From Castellaniella sp049671645 (GTDB lineage: Bacteria; Pseudomonadota; Gammaproteobacteria; Burkholderiales; Burkholderiaceae_B): a stretch of DNA of 64,000 nt. Numbering within the stretch: the first letter of the stretch is position 1; every line of letters starts with the position of its first letter. The translations under genes were made by a program, and so were the position numbers. Below, one piece after another: positions 53,205 through 61,365 of this stretch. Under the pieces are notes generated by a model, which was not told the DNA's origin, searched no databases, and saw only the letters and a program-made list of their open reading frames with translations. The DNA lies in NCBI RefSeq assembly GCF_049671645.1, contig NZ_JBATVG010000015.1, positions 1 through 64,000 on the forward strand. Reading direction: 5' to 3'.

Positions 53205-53643
53205 GACGCACAATATACTCGTCCGGCTGCTGATTCTGGGGATGGCGGCGGCGTGGCCCGGTTTGGCGCCGGCGGCGGATCGGGCCTGGACGCGTGACCA
53301 GGTCAGCCAGGGGCTGCAGGCGGTGGGCCGGGCTGTGGTCGTGCCGTTCCAGCCCGGGAAAATAGATGCGCCGTTGCCGGCTGGGGCGCGGATCACACGG
53401 GTCTATGCCGCCCGCAGCTACGAGAGCCCCGCCCAGGTCGTCACGGACCTGTGCTGGGGGTCGCCGCAGGGGCCTTGCGTGCCGCTGAACGGTTCTCATG
53501 TGAATACGCGCGCTTTTGACGGCTTGCCGGCGCAGGGCCCGCTGCTGTTGGTGCATCGCGTCGTGAATTGGGGGCCGGCGGCCGGCCCGCCGCTGTTCGT
53601 GCGCGGGACGGTCACGGTCTGGTATGCAGTGGGGCAGCCTTAG
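53203..53643 (+). CDS. Secreted FlhE-like protein
   Basis: This is a 146-residue periplasmic protein with a signal peptide (about 1-24, ending APAAD). The remainder resembles enterobacterial FlhE, which prevents proton leakage through the flagellar export apparatus. It has the same layout of ARITRVYAARSYESP, then a Cys-containing pair (LCWGSPQGPCVPLNG), and PPLFVRGTVTVWYA at the end. No flagellar genes are near it, so the assignment is tentative. The ATG at 53203 is favoured because AGGTAGG (53188-53194) is 8 bases upstream; an ATG at 53197 would be only 2 bases from it. Confidence 0.55.
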   Translation: MTHNILVRLLILGMAAAWPGLAPAADRAWTRDQVSQGLQAVGRAVVVPFQPGKIDAPLPAGARITRVYAARSYESPAQVVTDLCWGSPQGPCVPLNGSHVNTRAFDGLPAQGPLLLVHRVVNWGPAAGPPLFVRGTVTVWYAVGQP

Positions 53644-53666
53644 CCTGGATATCCGGATACCTCGGG

Positions 53667-53673
53667 TTATACT
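53667..53673 (+). promoter_or_regulatory. Possible -10 element upstream of fabA
   Basis: TTATACT (53667-53673) lies 80 bases ahead of the fabA ATG and is the best -10-like sequence in the 109-base gap. The region 17 bases upstream matches a -35 element poorly. A fabAB promoter here is plausible but weak. Confidence 0.3.
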
Positions 53674-53752
53674 GCTAGGCTTACTTACTTTGAAGGCTTG
53701 CGCCCGGATATGGGGCGCAGCTGCCGGCAGACCGGTTTTGACACGGGGCATC

Positions 53753-54265
53753 ATGGAAAAAAACAGCTATAGTTACGAGGAATTGCTGGCGTGCGGGCGC
53801 GGGGAACTCTTTGGACCCGGCAACGCCCAGTTGCCGCTGCCGCCCATGTTGATGTGTGATCGCATCGTGCATATCGACGACCACGGCGGCCCCCACGGCA
53901 AAGGCGAAATCATCGCTGAACTCGACATCCGTCCCGATCTCTGGTTTTTCGGTTGCCATTTCCAGGGGGACCCGGTCATGCCGGGTTGCCTGGGGCTGGA
54001 CGCCATGTGGCAGCTGGTGGGTTTCTTCCTCGGCTGCTGCGGCGGCCAGGGACGCGGCCGCGCCCTGGGTGTGGGCGAAGTCAAATTCACCGGCCAGGTC
54101 CTGCCGACGGCGCACAAGGTGCGCTATCACATCGACATGAAACGCGTCATGATGCGCAAGCTCGTCATGGGTATTGCCGACGCGCGCATGGAAGTCGACG
54201 GCCACGAAATCTATGTGGCCCATGATCTGCGGGTGGGACTCTTCACCCGCACGGACAATTTCTAG
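53753..54265 (+). CDS. fabA: 3-hydroxyacyl-ACP dehydratase/isomerase FabA
   Basis: FabA introduces the cis double bond at the C10 stage of unsaturated fatty-acid synthesis. The 170-residue protein has the catalytic His and Asp in GCHFQGDPVMPGCLGLDAMW and the closing YVAHDLRVGLF. The length equals that of E. coli (172). The ATG at 53753 gives MEKNSYSYEELLACG, the normal start. fabB follows after 11 bases, so this is the fabAB operon. Confidence 0.97.
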   Translation: MEKNSYSYEELLACGRGELFGPGNAQLPLPPMLMCDRIVHIDDHGGPHGKGEIIAELDIRPDLWFFGCHFQGDPVMPGCLGLDAMWQLVGFFLGCCGGQGRGRALGVGEVKFTGQVLPTAHKVRYHIDMKRVMMRKLVMGIADARMEVDGHEIYVAHDLRVGLFTRTDNF

Positions 54266-54276
54266 GAGGCCCGATT

Positions 54277-55494
54277 ATGCGTCGTGTGGTCGTCACCGGC
54301 ATGGGCATCGTATCCAGCCTGGGCAACAACCAGTCCGAAGTCCTCGAGAGCCTGCGCGCGGGCCGTTCGGGCATCACGTATCAACCCGAATACGCCGAGC
54401 AGGGACTGCGTTCTCATGTGGCGGGCTCGGTGCGCCTGGATGCGCTCGACAAGATCGATCGCAAGCTCAGCCGCTTCATGGCCGACGGCCATGCCTATGC
54501 CTGGCTGGCCATGCAGGAAGCCATCCAGGACGCCGGCCTGACCCCTGAACAGGTGTCCAACCCTCGCACCGGCCTGATCGTCGGCGCGGGCGGGGCGTCG
54601 CATTCCGCCATCAACGACGGCATCCGGACGCTGCATGAAAAAGGCGTACGCCGCGTAGGGCCCTACATGGTCACCAAGGCCATGGCCAGCGGCGTGTCGG
54701 CTTGCCTGGCGACGGGCGCCCAGATCAAGGGTGTGAATTATTCGATCAGTTCGGCGTGCTCCACCAGCGCGCATTGCATCGGCAATGCCGTGGAACAGAT
54801 CCAGCTGGGCAAGCAGGACATCGTGTTTGCCGGCGGCGCGGAAGAAGAACACTGGTCGCTGTCATTCATGTTCGATGCCATGGGGGCCTTGTCCACGCGC
54901 TATAACGACACGCCCGAACGCGCGTCGCGCACCTACGACGCCGACCGCGATGGTTTCGTGATCTCGGGCGGCGGCGGTATCGTGGTGGTCGAGGAATACG
55001 AACACGCCAAATCCCGTGGCGCCACGATCCTGGCTGAAATCGTCGGCTATGGCGCGACGTCCGATGGCTACGACATGGTGGCGCCGTCCGGCGAGGGCGC
55101 CGAACGCTGCATGCGCCAGGCCCTGGCGGGCGTTCAGGGCAAGGTCGATTACATCAACACCCACGGCACCAGCACGCCGGTGGGCGATGTCAAAGAACTC
55201 GAAGCCATTCGCGCCGTGTTCGGCGACGATCAGCCCTGGATCGCCTCGACCAAATCGCTGTCCGGCCATGCGCTGGGGGCGGCCGGCGTGAATGAAGCCG
55301 TCTACACCCTGCTGATGATGAAGCACGGCTTTGTGGCGGCCTCCGCGAATATCGACACCTTGGATCCCGCCGCGCAAGGCATGAACATCCTGCGCGAGAC
55401 CGTTGCCCAGGCCGACATCCAGACGGCGCTGTCCAACAGCTTCGGCTTTGGCGGCACCAACGCTACCTTGGTGTTTTCACGCGCTGGGCTGTAG
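54277..55494 (+). CDS. fabB: Beta-ketoacyl-ACP synthase I FabB
   Basis: FabB elongates the unsaturated cis-3-decenoyl intermediate made by FabA. The 405 residues carry the Cys-His-His triad: SSACSTSAHCIGNA (Cys near 163), NTHGTSTPVGD and SLSGHALGAAGV. The gene follows fabA by 11 bases, which marks it as FabB rather than FabF. A 20-bp terminator ends the operon. Confidence 0.96.
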   Translation: MRRVVVTGMGIVSSLGNNQSEVLESLRAGRSGITYQPEYAEQGLRSHVAGSVRLDALDKIDRKLSRFMADGHAYAWLAMQEAIQDAGLTPEQVSNPRTGLIVGAGGASHSAINDGIRTLHEKGVRRVGPYMVTKAMASGVSACLATGAQIKGVNYSISSACSTSAHCIGNAVEQIQLGKQDIVFAGGAEEEHWSLSFMFDAMGALSTRYNDTPERASRTYDADRDGFVISGGGGIVVVEEYEHAKSRGATILAEIVGYGATSDGYDMVAPSGEGAERCMRQALAGVQGKVDYINTHGTSTPVGDVKELEAIRAVFGDDQPWIASTKSLSGHALGAAGVNEAVYTLLMMKHGFVAASANIDTLDPAAQGMNILRETVAQADIQTALSNSFGFGGTNATLVFSRAGL

Positions 55495-55534
55495 CGCCGC
55501 TACGCTGTTCTTTTCGCGGGGGGCTGTGCCTTCC

Positions 55535-55580
55535 GCGCAAAAAAGGCCTGTGATGATGCTATCACAGGCCTTTTTTGCGC
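55535..55580. terminator. Long bidirectional terminator between fabB and cynX-like gene
   Basis: A perfect 20-bp inverted repeat (55535-55554 with 55561-55580), containing A and T runs, with a 6-base loop. It is the strongest hairpin in the window and separates the convergent fabB and MFS genes. Confidence 0.92.
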
Positions 55581-55592
55581 GTTTGGCGAGCC

Positions 55593-56825
55593 TTATCCGG
55601 CGGACGCCGTGTTGGGCGAGGGGTCGCTGGTGACTGCGTGGGCCTGCACCAGGGCGTTGCGCCCGGCGCACCAGCCGGCCAGGGCGGTTGCCAGCCCCAG
55701 GGCTCCGATCAGCCCGGTGGCCGCCCGGAAGCTGCCTGTCCAGGCAAACAGGATCCCGATCAATAAGGGCCCGCTGGCCGCCAGGACATAACCCGTGGTC
55801 TGCGCCATGCTGGACAGGTGGGCGGCGACGTGCGCATCGCGCGAGCGCAGCACGATCAGCATCAGGGCCAGGGCGAACAAGCCTCCCTGGCCGATTCCCT
55901 GGACCACGGCCAGAGGCCAGATTGCCCATGACGGCCCGAGCACCATGCCGATCAGGGCCAGCGTGGCGATAGCCGTCAGCCAGACTGCCAGGCCGCGCTG
56001 GTCGCGGCCGCGCGCGGCCAGCAACGGCGCCAGCAGGCAGGACACCACCTGCAGCAGAATCGATACCGACGTGATCAGGCCGGCCTCGGTGCCGCTCAGG
56101 CCCCGATCACGCAACATGGGCGCCATCCAGCCCAGCACGCAATAAGCCAGGGCGGACTGCAGGCCCATGAATAGCGTCACGGCCCAGGCTAGGCGATCGC
56201 GGCGCAGGCCCTGCACAGGAAGGATGTGAGGCCTGCCCGCCTGACGGGCGCCGGCTTTCCAGGCGACGGGCGTCCAGGCCAGCAGCGCCAGCAGGGCGGG
56301 AATGGCCCAGACGGCCAAGCCGCCAGCCCAGCGTCCGGGCAGCAGGTGGGCCAGCGGCAGCGTGCTGGCCGCCGCCAGGGCGGCCCCGCCCACCAGGCTC
56401 ATGGTGTAAAGGCCGGTCATCAGGGCGGCGCGATCGGAAAAATCCCGCTTGACCAGGCTGGGCAGCAGCACATTGCCCAGGGCGATGCCCGCCCCGCCCA
56501 AGGCCGTTCCCAGAAACAGGCCCGTCGTGTCCAGCACGCCGCGCAGGGCGGTGCCGATCGTGATCAGCAGCAGCACCAGCAGCAGTGTGCGCTCCACCCC
56601 GATGCGCTGGGCGCAGCGCGGCGCCAACGGGGCGAAGAGGCCCATGCAGAGCACGGGCAGCGTGGTCAGGTAGCCCGCGGCAGCGGCCGACAACCCGAGA
56701 CCCAGCTGGATGTCGGGCAACAGCACGGCCGTGCTGGGAAATAGCGGACGCAGATTGGCGGCCAGCAACAGCAGGCTGGCGGCCACCAGCCAGCGCCCCG
56801 GGGAGGCTGCGTTGCCGGGACTCAT
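55593..56825 (-). CDS. MFS transporter, CynX/NimT-like
   Basis: This is a 410-residue inner-membrane transporter of the MFS cyanate/nitroimidazole branch (CynX, YeaN/NimT). The opening LLLAANLRPLFPSTAVLLPDI and ALMTGLYTMSLVGGAALAAAS (mid-protein) resemble that group. The ATG at 56825 overlaps the stop of the upstream fsr-like gene by 4 bases, and a longer apparent frame reading through that gene is not real. Substrate unknown. The pair probably forms a bicistronic operon. Confidence 0.82.
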   Translation of the reverse strand: MSPGNAASPGRWLVAASLLLLAANLRPLFPSTAVLLPDIQLGLGLSAAAAGYLTTLPVLCMGLFAPLAPRCAQRIGVERTLLLVLLLITIGTALRGVLDTTGLFLGTALGGAGIALGNVLLPSLVKRDFSDRAALMTGLYTMSLVGGAALAAASTLPLAHLLPGRWAGGLAVWAIPALLALLAWTPVAWKAGARQAGRPHILPVQGLRRDRLAWAVTLFMGLQSALAYCVLGWMAPMLRDRGLSGTEAGLITSVSILLQVVSCLLAPLLAARGRDQRGLAVWLTAIATLALIGMVLGPSWAIWPLAVVQGIGQGGLFALALMLIVLRSRDAHVAAHLSSMAQTTGYVLAASGPLLIGILFAWTGSFRAATGLIGALGLATALAGWCAGRNALVQAHAVTSDPSPNTASAG

Positions 56826-58054
56826 GCGGGTCGGCGCCGCATATCGGGCAGGAAGAAAGCGGCGATGCCCAGCAGGGGCAGGAAAGCGCACAAGTGATAG
56901 ACGAATGCGATGCTGGTGGCATCGGCCAGTCTGCCCAGCACGGCGGCGCCGATGCCCGCCATGCCGAAGGCCAGGCCGAAGAACAGGCCCGAGACGGTTC
57001 CGGTCTTGCCCGGCATGAGTTCCTGGGCGTAGACGACGATGGCCGGGAAGGCGGATGCGATCATGACCCCGGCGCAGAACACCAGGATCAGCGTCCATTG
57101 CAGGTTGACATAGGGCAGGGCCAGGGAAAAGGGCGCCGTGCCCAGGATGGAGCCCCAGATCACGCGCTTTCTGCCGATGCGATCGCCCACCGGGCCGCCC
57201 ACCAGCGTGCCGGTGGCCACGCCCACCAGGAAGATGAACAGGGAATACTGCGCCTGCTGGATGCCCAGGCCGAAGCGGTCTATCAGGAAGAAGGTGAAAT
57301 AGCTGTTGAGGCCGGCCAGATAGAAATACTTGCTGAAGATCAGCAGCATCAGGACAATCAGCGCCGCGCGCACCTGCCGGTCCGAAAGACCGTTGTCGGT
57401 CTTGCCCAGGGACTTGCGCCCCCGGTTGCTGGTCAGATTGGCGGCATACCAGCGGCTGACGCCCAGCAGGATGCAGATGCCCAGCAGGGCGGCCAGAGAG
57501 ACCCAGGCCACGCTGCCCTGGCCGTGAGGCACGATCAGCAACGCAGCCAGCAACGGTCCGATGGACGAGCCGATATTGCCGCCAACCTGGAAGATCGATT
57601 GGGCCAGGCCGTGATGCCCGGCCGATGCCATGCGGGCCACGCGCGAGGATTCCGGATGGAAGACCGAGGAACCCGCACCCACCAGCGTGGCCGCCAGGAC
57701 CACCAGCGGGAAGCTCCAGGCCTGCGACAGCAACAACAAGCCGCAGCAGGTGAAGCCCATGCCGATCGGCAGGGAATACGGCAGCGGGCGCCGATCCGTG
57801 AAGCGCCCGATCAGGGGTTGCAGCAGGGAAGAGGAGAACTGGAAGGCCAGCGTGATGACGCCGACCTGCGCGAAACTGAGGTCGAAGCGCCCCTGCAGCA
57901 CCGGATAGATGGCCAGCAGCACTGACTGCATCATGTCGTTGAGCAGATGGGTCAGGCTGATGGCGCCCAGAACCGGAAAGGCAACCCCCGGTTGGGCTGC
58001 CGGGGGTTCGGGGCGAATCAGGGGCGCGGAGGCGGGAGCAAGCGTGTTTTTCAT
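56822..58054 (-). CDS. MFS transporter, fosmidomycin-resistance (Fsr) family
   Basis: This 410-residue protein of 12 helices resembles Fsr, which exports fosmidomycin. The typical opening HLLNDMMQSVLLAIYPVLQ, LTLAFQFSS-like helix 2, GSSVFHPESSRVARMASAG (a hallmark of the family) and GDRIGRKRVIWGS are seen. The ATG at 58054 is the natural start. Real substrates of chromosomal Fsr proteins are unknown. The cynX-like gene overlaps its stop by ATGA. Confidence 0.88.
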   Translation of the reverse strand: MKNTLAPASAPLIRPEPPAAQPGVAFPVLGAISLTHLLNDMMQSVLLAIYPVLQGRFDLSFAQVGVITLAFQFSSSLLQPLIGRFTDRRPLPYSLPIGMGFTCCGLLLLSQAWSFPLVVLAATLVGAGSSVFHPESSRVARMASAGHHGLAQSIFQVGGNIGSSIGPLLAALLIVPHGQGSVAWVSLAALLGICILLGVSRWYAANLTSNRGRKSLGKTDNGLSDRQVRAALIVLMLLIFSKYFYLAGLNSYFTFFLIDRFGLGIQQAQYSLFIFLVGVATGTLVGGPVGDRIGRKRVIWGSILGTAPFSLALPYVNLQWTLILVFCAGVMIASAFPAIVVYAQELMPGKTGTVSGLFFGLAFGMAGIGAAVLGRLADATSIAFVYHLCAFLPLLGIAAFFLPDMRRRPA

Positions 58055-58245
58055 GAAAGGGTCCGAGCGACCGGGCGAGGGCGCACCTGCCTGATTGTAC
58101 GCCCGGAGAGCGTTGCCGCGAGGATGCCTGCGTAGGGCCGGCGCGCGCGGCATGGAAGGCGCACACGCGATGCAGCGGCTGGCCGGCGCGGCCCGCCATT
58201 GTAGAATCACGGTGACTGCCGCTGGCATCGATCATGGGTTTCAAT

Positions 58246-59295
58246 ATGCATATTCCCGATGGATATCTGAGTCCGCTGACGTGTGTCGTGGGCTACGCGG
58301 CGGTCATACCGTTCTGGTGGCTGGCGCTCAGGAAGGTACAGCGACGCCTGACGACGCGCCTGGTGCCGACCATGGCGGTCTTCACCGCTTTTTCCTTTGT
58401 CGTCATGATGTTCAATCTGCCGATTCCGGGCGGCACGACGGCGCATGCGATCGGCATCGGCATCGCAACCATCGTGCTCGGGCCGTGGGCGGCCATGCTG
58501 GCGGTTTCCATGGCGCTGCTGATCCAGGCGCTGTTTTTCGGAGATGGCGGCATCACCACGTTTGCCTTCAACAGCCTCAACATGGCCGTGATCGGCGCGG
58601 GTGTCGCCTGGGCCGCCTACCGGTTGGGCACGCGCGGCGCGGCTTCGAATGCGCGCCGTGTCGCCGCCGCCGCAGTCGCGGGCTATCTGGCCATCAATGC
58701 CGCCGGCCTTGCAACCGCTGTCGAACTGGGTCTGCAGCCCTTGCTGTTCCACACCGCCGACGGCACGCCGTTGTATGCGCCATATCCGCTGCATGTGGCC
58801 ATCCCCGCGATGGCCATCGCCCATCTGACGCTGGCCGGCGTCGCGGAACTGGTGGCCACGGCCGGCATCCTGGCATGGCTGCAGAAATCCAATCCGGAAT
58901 GGCTGGAACTTGGCCTGCGGGCGCCTCGGGCGCCGCGCCGCGTCACGGTGCGTCGGTTGTGGCTTGGCCTTGCCGTCATGATGATCCTGACCCCGCTCGG
59001 TTTATTGGCGACGGCGACCGCCTGGGGCGAATGGGCCCCCGGGGATTTCGCGACGGAGCATGCCCTGATCACGGCGCAGTCGCTGAACCATGCGGCCCCG
59101 ACGGTCGCCCCGGCCGGCATGGCGCGGCTGGCCTCGGTGTGGACTTCGCCGATACCGGATTACGCACCCGCCTTCATGCGCAGCGAGATGTTCGGTTATA
59201 TGCTGTCGGCCGTTGTCGGCACCGGCCTGATCGTTCTTGTGTGGCTGCTGCTGGCGGCCCTGCTGGGGCGGCAACGCCGGCCCGCTCGTGATTAA
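58246..59295 (+). CDS. nikM: ECF-type nickel/cobalt transporter substrate-binding membrane protein NikMN (CbiM-like with PDGLE domain)
   Basis: This is the substrate-capture membrane subunit of an ECF nickel importer. In NikM the mature N-terminal Met-His binds the ion, so the start must be MHIPDGYLSP; the ATG at 58246 meets this. The ATG at 58234 would add MGFN and hide the site. The 349 residues have about 7 helices, a later His in PGGTTAHAIG, and a C-terminal part (about 230-345) that looks like the fused NikN/PDGLE domain. The genes for nikQ and nikO and a urease follow, so nickel rather than cobalt is the likely ion. Confidence 0.9.
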   Translation: MHIPDGYLSPLTCVVGYAAVIPFWWLALRKVQRRLTTRLVPTMAVFTAFSFVVMMFNLPIPGGTTAHAIGIGIATIVLGPWAAMLAVSMALLIQALFFGDGGITTFAFNSLNMAVIGAGVAWAAYRLGTRGAASNARRVAAAAVAGYLAINAAGLATAVELGLQPLLFHTADGTPLYAPYPLHVAIPAMAIAHLTLAGVAELVATAGILAWLQKSNPEWLELGLRAPRAPRRVTVRRLWLGLAVMMILTPLGLLATATAWGEWAPGDFATEHALITAQSLNHAAPTVAPAGMARLASVWTSPIPDYAPAFMRSEMFGYMLSAVVGTGLIVLVWLLLAALLGRQRRPARD

Positions 59296-60136
59296 TGCCG
59301 GTCGCGGCGGCGGCACGCGGTATCGGCGCGGCCGGCTGGAGCAGCTCGCCGCAGGCCTGCTGGCCGCGATGGACCATGCCCGGCGCGCGGATCGGACGAC
59401 GGCGCGCCGCGGCTTGCTGCAGGCGCTCGATGCGCGCATCAAGCTGCTGACACTGACCCTCATCATGCTGGCAGCGCTCGTCGCGCATCGTCTGCTGCCG
59501 ATCTATGCGCTGCTGGGCCTGACGGTGCTGCTTGCCATCGCCTCGCGCGTGAGCGTGCCGCGGACGCTGTTGCGCGTCTGGCTCGGCGTCTGCCTGTTCA
59601 CCGGTTTCATCGTCCTGCCCGCTCTGGTGCTGGTGCCCGGCGAGCCGCTCTGGACCCTGCCGGTCGGGCACCTGACCGTCACCCGGCAGGGGGTCTCGAA
59701 TGCCCTGTTCGTGATGGGGCGAGCGCTCACCGCCAGCAGCTGCATGAGCCTGCTGGTGCTGACCACGCCCTGGCCGCTGATTCTGAAAGCGCTGCGCAGC
59801 TTTCGCGTGCCCGCCGTGGCCGTGATGATGCTGGGCATGGCCTACCGCTATCTGTTTCTCTTGTTGCAGAGCGCCCAGGAACTCTTCGTGGCGCGTCGCA
59901 GCCGTCAACTGGCGCCGCTGGACAGGCGCCAGGCGCGGCATTCGGCGATCATGACCATGGCGGTGCTCTTTGACCGCAGCGCGCGGCTCAGCAACGAAGT
60001 CTACCTGGCCATGCTGGCGCGCGGCTACCGTGGCGAGGATCGCATACTGACGGATTTCCGCACCCGGCCGCTCGACTGGTGGGCTCTGCTGACCGGCATC
60101 GCCATCGTTGCGGCCGCTTTCTACTGGGGACGCTGA
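59288..60136 (+). CDS. nikQ: ECF transporter transmembrane coupling protein NikQ (CbiQ-like)
   Basis: This is the T component that links the substrate-binding subunit to the ATPase. The 282 residues contain about 5-6 helices and the ATPase-coupling motif AMLARGYRGED (RGYRG, typical of CbiQ) near residue 245. The probable start is GTG at 59288, overlapping the nikMN stop by 8 bases; an upstream start is unlikely because it would be buried in nikMN. The nikO ATG follows the stop without a gap. Confidence 0.86.
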   Translation: MINAGRGGGTRYRRGRLEQLAAGLLAAMDHARRADRTTARRGLLQALDARIKLLTLTLIMLAALVAHRLLPIYALLGLTVLLAIASRVSVPRTLLRVWLGVCLFTGFIVLPALVLVPGEPLWTLPVGHLTVTRQGVSNALFVMGRALTASSCMSLLVLTTPWPLILKALRSFRVPAVAVMMLGMAYRYLFLLLQSAQELFVARRSRQLAPLDRRQARHSAIMTMAVLFDRSARLSNEVYLAMLARGYRGEDRILTDFRTRPLDWWALLTGIAIVAAAFYWGR

Positions 60137-60979
60137 ATGCCTGCTGCGGATCTCTTTTCCCTGACTGACGTGCATTATGCGTATCGTGGCGTGACCGCGC
60201 TGGATGGCATCAGCCTGACCATCCCGGAAGGCCGTCGCAGCGTGCTGCTGGGCGCCAACGGCTCGGGCAAGTCGACGTTGCTGCGCGTGCTGGCCGCGCT
60301 GTATTTTGCCGAGCGCGGCGAAGCGAGGGCGTTTGGCCAGCCGCTGACGGAGGCGGCGTTTGCCGACGATGCGCAGGCCCTGGCCTTCCGGCGCCGGGTC
60401 GGCCTGGTCTTCCAGAATCCGGAAGTGCAGCTGTTCAATCCCACGGTATTCGATGAACTGGCATTCGGGCCGCTGCAGCTGGGCTGGGAAAAGCAGCGGG
60501 TGCGCGATGCCGTGGCGCAGACCCTGCAGGTCATGGAACTCGAACCCTTGCGCGACCGCTCGCCGCATCATCTGTCGGGCGGCGAGAAAAAACGTGTCGC
60601 GCTGGCATCCGTGCTCATTACCGATCCGGACGTATTGCTGCTGGACGAACCGTTGGGCGGGCTCGATCCGAAAAGCCAGAGCCAGATCATCGACCTGCTG
60701 GTCGGTTGGCGCGGCGGCGGCAAGACCGTGATCACCGCCACGCATGAACTGGGCCTCATCACCGACATCGCCGATGAGGCCTATGTGCTGCATCAAGGCA
60801 CGCTCCTGGCCCGCGCCGCGCCAGCGGACGTCCTGGCCGACATGCCGCTGCTGACGCTTGCCCGGCTCGTGCATGCGCATCGTCACATCCACGCCGACGG
60901 CAGCGTGCACGCGCATCCGCACATCCACGGGCGCGAACATCCGCACCCGCTTTCGTCCGACGGGGACCGGGCCGGCTGA
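60137..60979 (+). CDS. nikO: ECF transporter ATPase NikO with histidine-rich tail
   Basis: This is the ATP-hydrolysing subunit of the nickel importer. The 280 residues have Walker A GANGSGKST (about 38-46), signature LSGGEKKRVALA, Walker B DVLLLDEPLGGLD and a switch His in TATHELG. The last 35 residues are an extra tail with ten histidines in HxH repeats (ending GREHPHPLSSDGDRAG), typical of metal-binding stretches in nickel chaperones. It adjoins nikQ with no gap. Confidence 0.93.
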   Translation: MPAADLFSLTDVHYAYRGVTALDGISLTIPEGRRSVLLGANGSGKSTLLRVLAALYFAERGEARAFGQPLTEAAFADDAQALAFRRRVGLVFQNPEVQLFNPTVFDELAFGPLQLGWEKQRVRDAVAQTLQVMELEPLRDRSPHHLSGGEKKRVALASVLITDPDVLLLDEPLGGLDPKSQSQIIDLLVGWRGGGKTVITATHELGLITDIADEAYVLHQGTLLARAAPADVLADMPLLTLARLVHAHRHIHADGSVHAHPHIHGREHPHPLSSDGDRAG

Positions 60980-61062
60980 GCCATGCGCTTCGATTCCGCT
61001 GTATAACATGAAGAATCGCTCTGAATGGGCCGGGTGCCGGTGCGCACACAAAGGAGAAAAGC

Positions 61063-61365
61063 GTGTTTCTGAGTCGACATGAACAGGAAAAGCTGATGAT
61101 CTACATGGCCGGCAAACTGGCGCTGGAACGCAAGGAACGCGGCTTGAAGCTCAATCTGCCCGAAGCGACCGCATTCATCACGGCCTACCTGCTGGAAGGC
61201 GCGCGCGCCGGGCAGAGCGTGGCCGACCTGATGGAGGCCGGACGCCACGTGCTCTCGCGCGACGACGTCATGGAAGGCGTGCCGGAAATGCTGGCGCAGG
61301 TGCAGGTCGAGGCGACCTTTCCCGATGGCACCAAGCTGGTCACTGTGACGGAGCCCCTGCAATGA
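61063..61365 (+). CDS. ureA: Urease gamma subunit UreA
   Basis: This is the small subunit of nickel urease, which hydrolyses urea to ammonia and carbamate. The 100-residue length matches UreA. Landmarks: HEQEKLMIYMAGKLALERK, EATAFITAYLLEGAR, and the C-terminal VQVEATFPDGTKLVTVTEPL. The start is GTG at 61063 with AAAGGAGAAAA just upstream. The next gene overlaps by 4 bases (ATGA). ureD, which opens many urease operons, is not upstream here; nickel transporter genes are. Confidence 0.95.
   Translation: MFLSRHEQEKLMIYMAGKLALERKERGLKLNLPEATAFITAYLLEGARAGQSVADLMEAGRHVLSRDDVMEGVPEMLAQVQVEATFPDGTKLVTVTEPLQ

Noticed and set aside
55593..58244. An 883-codon open frame on the minus strand that would fuse two MFS proteins
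   Set aside because: It starts far upstream in an unrelated frame and reads the Fsr-type gene in the wrong frame; the natural ATGs at 56825 and 58054 give complete MFS proteins.
58234..58245. NikM starting at ATG 58234
   Set aside because: It would add four residues before the Met-His that must be N-terminal to bind nickel, so the ATG at 58246 is preferred.
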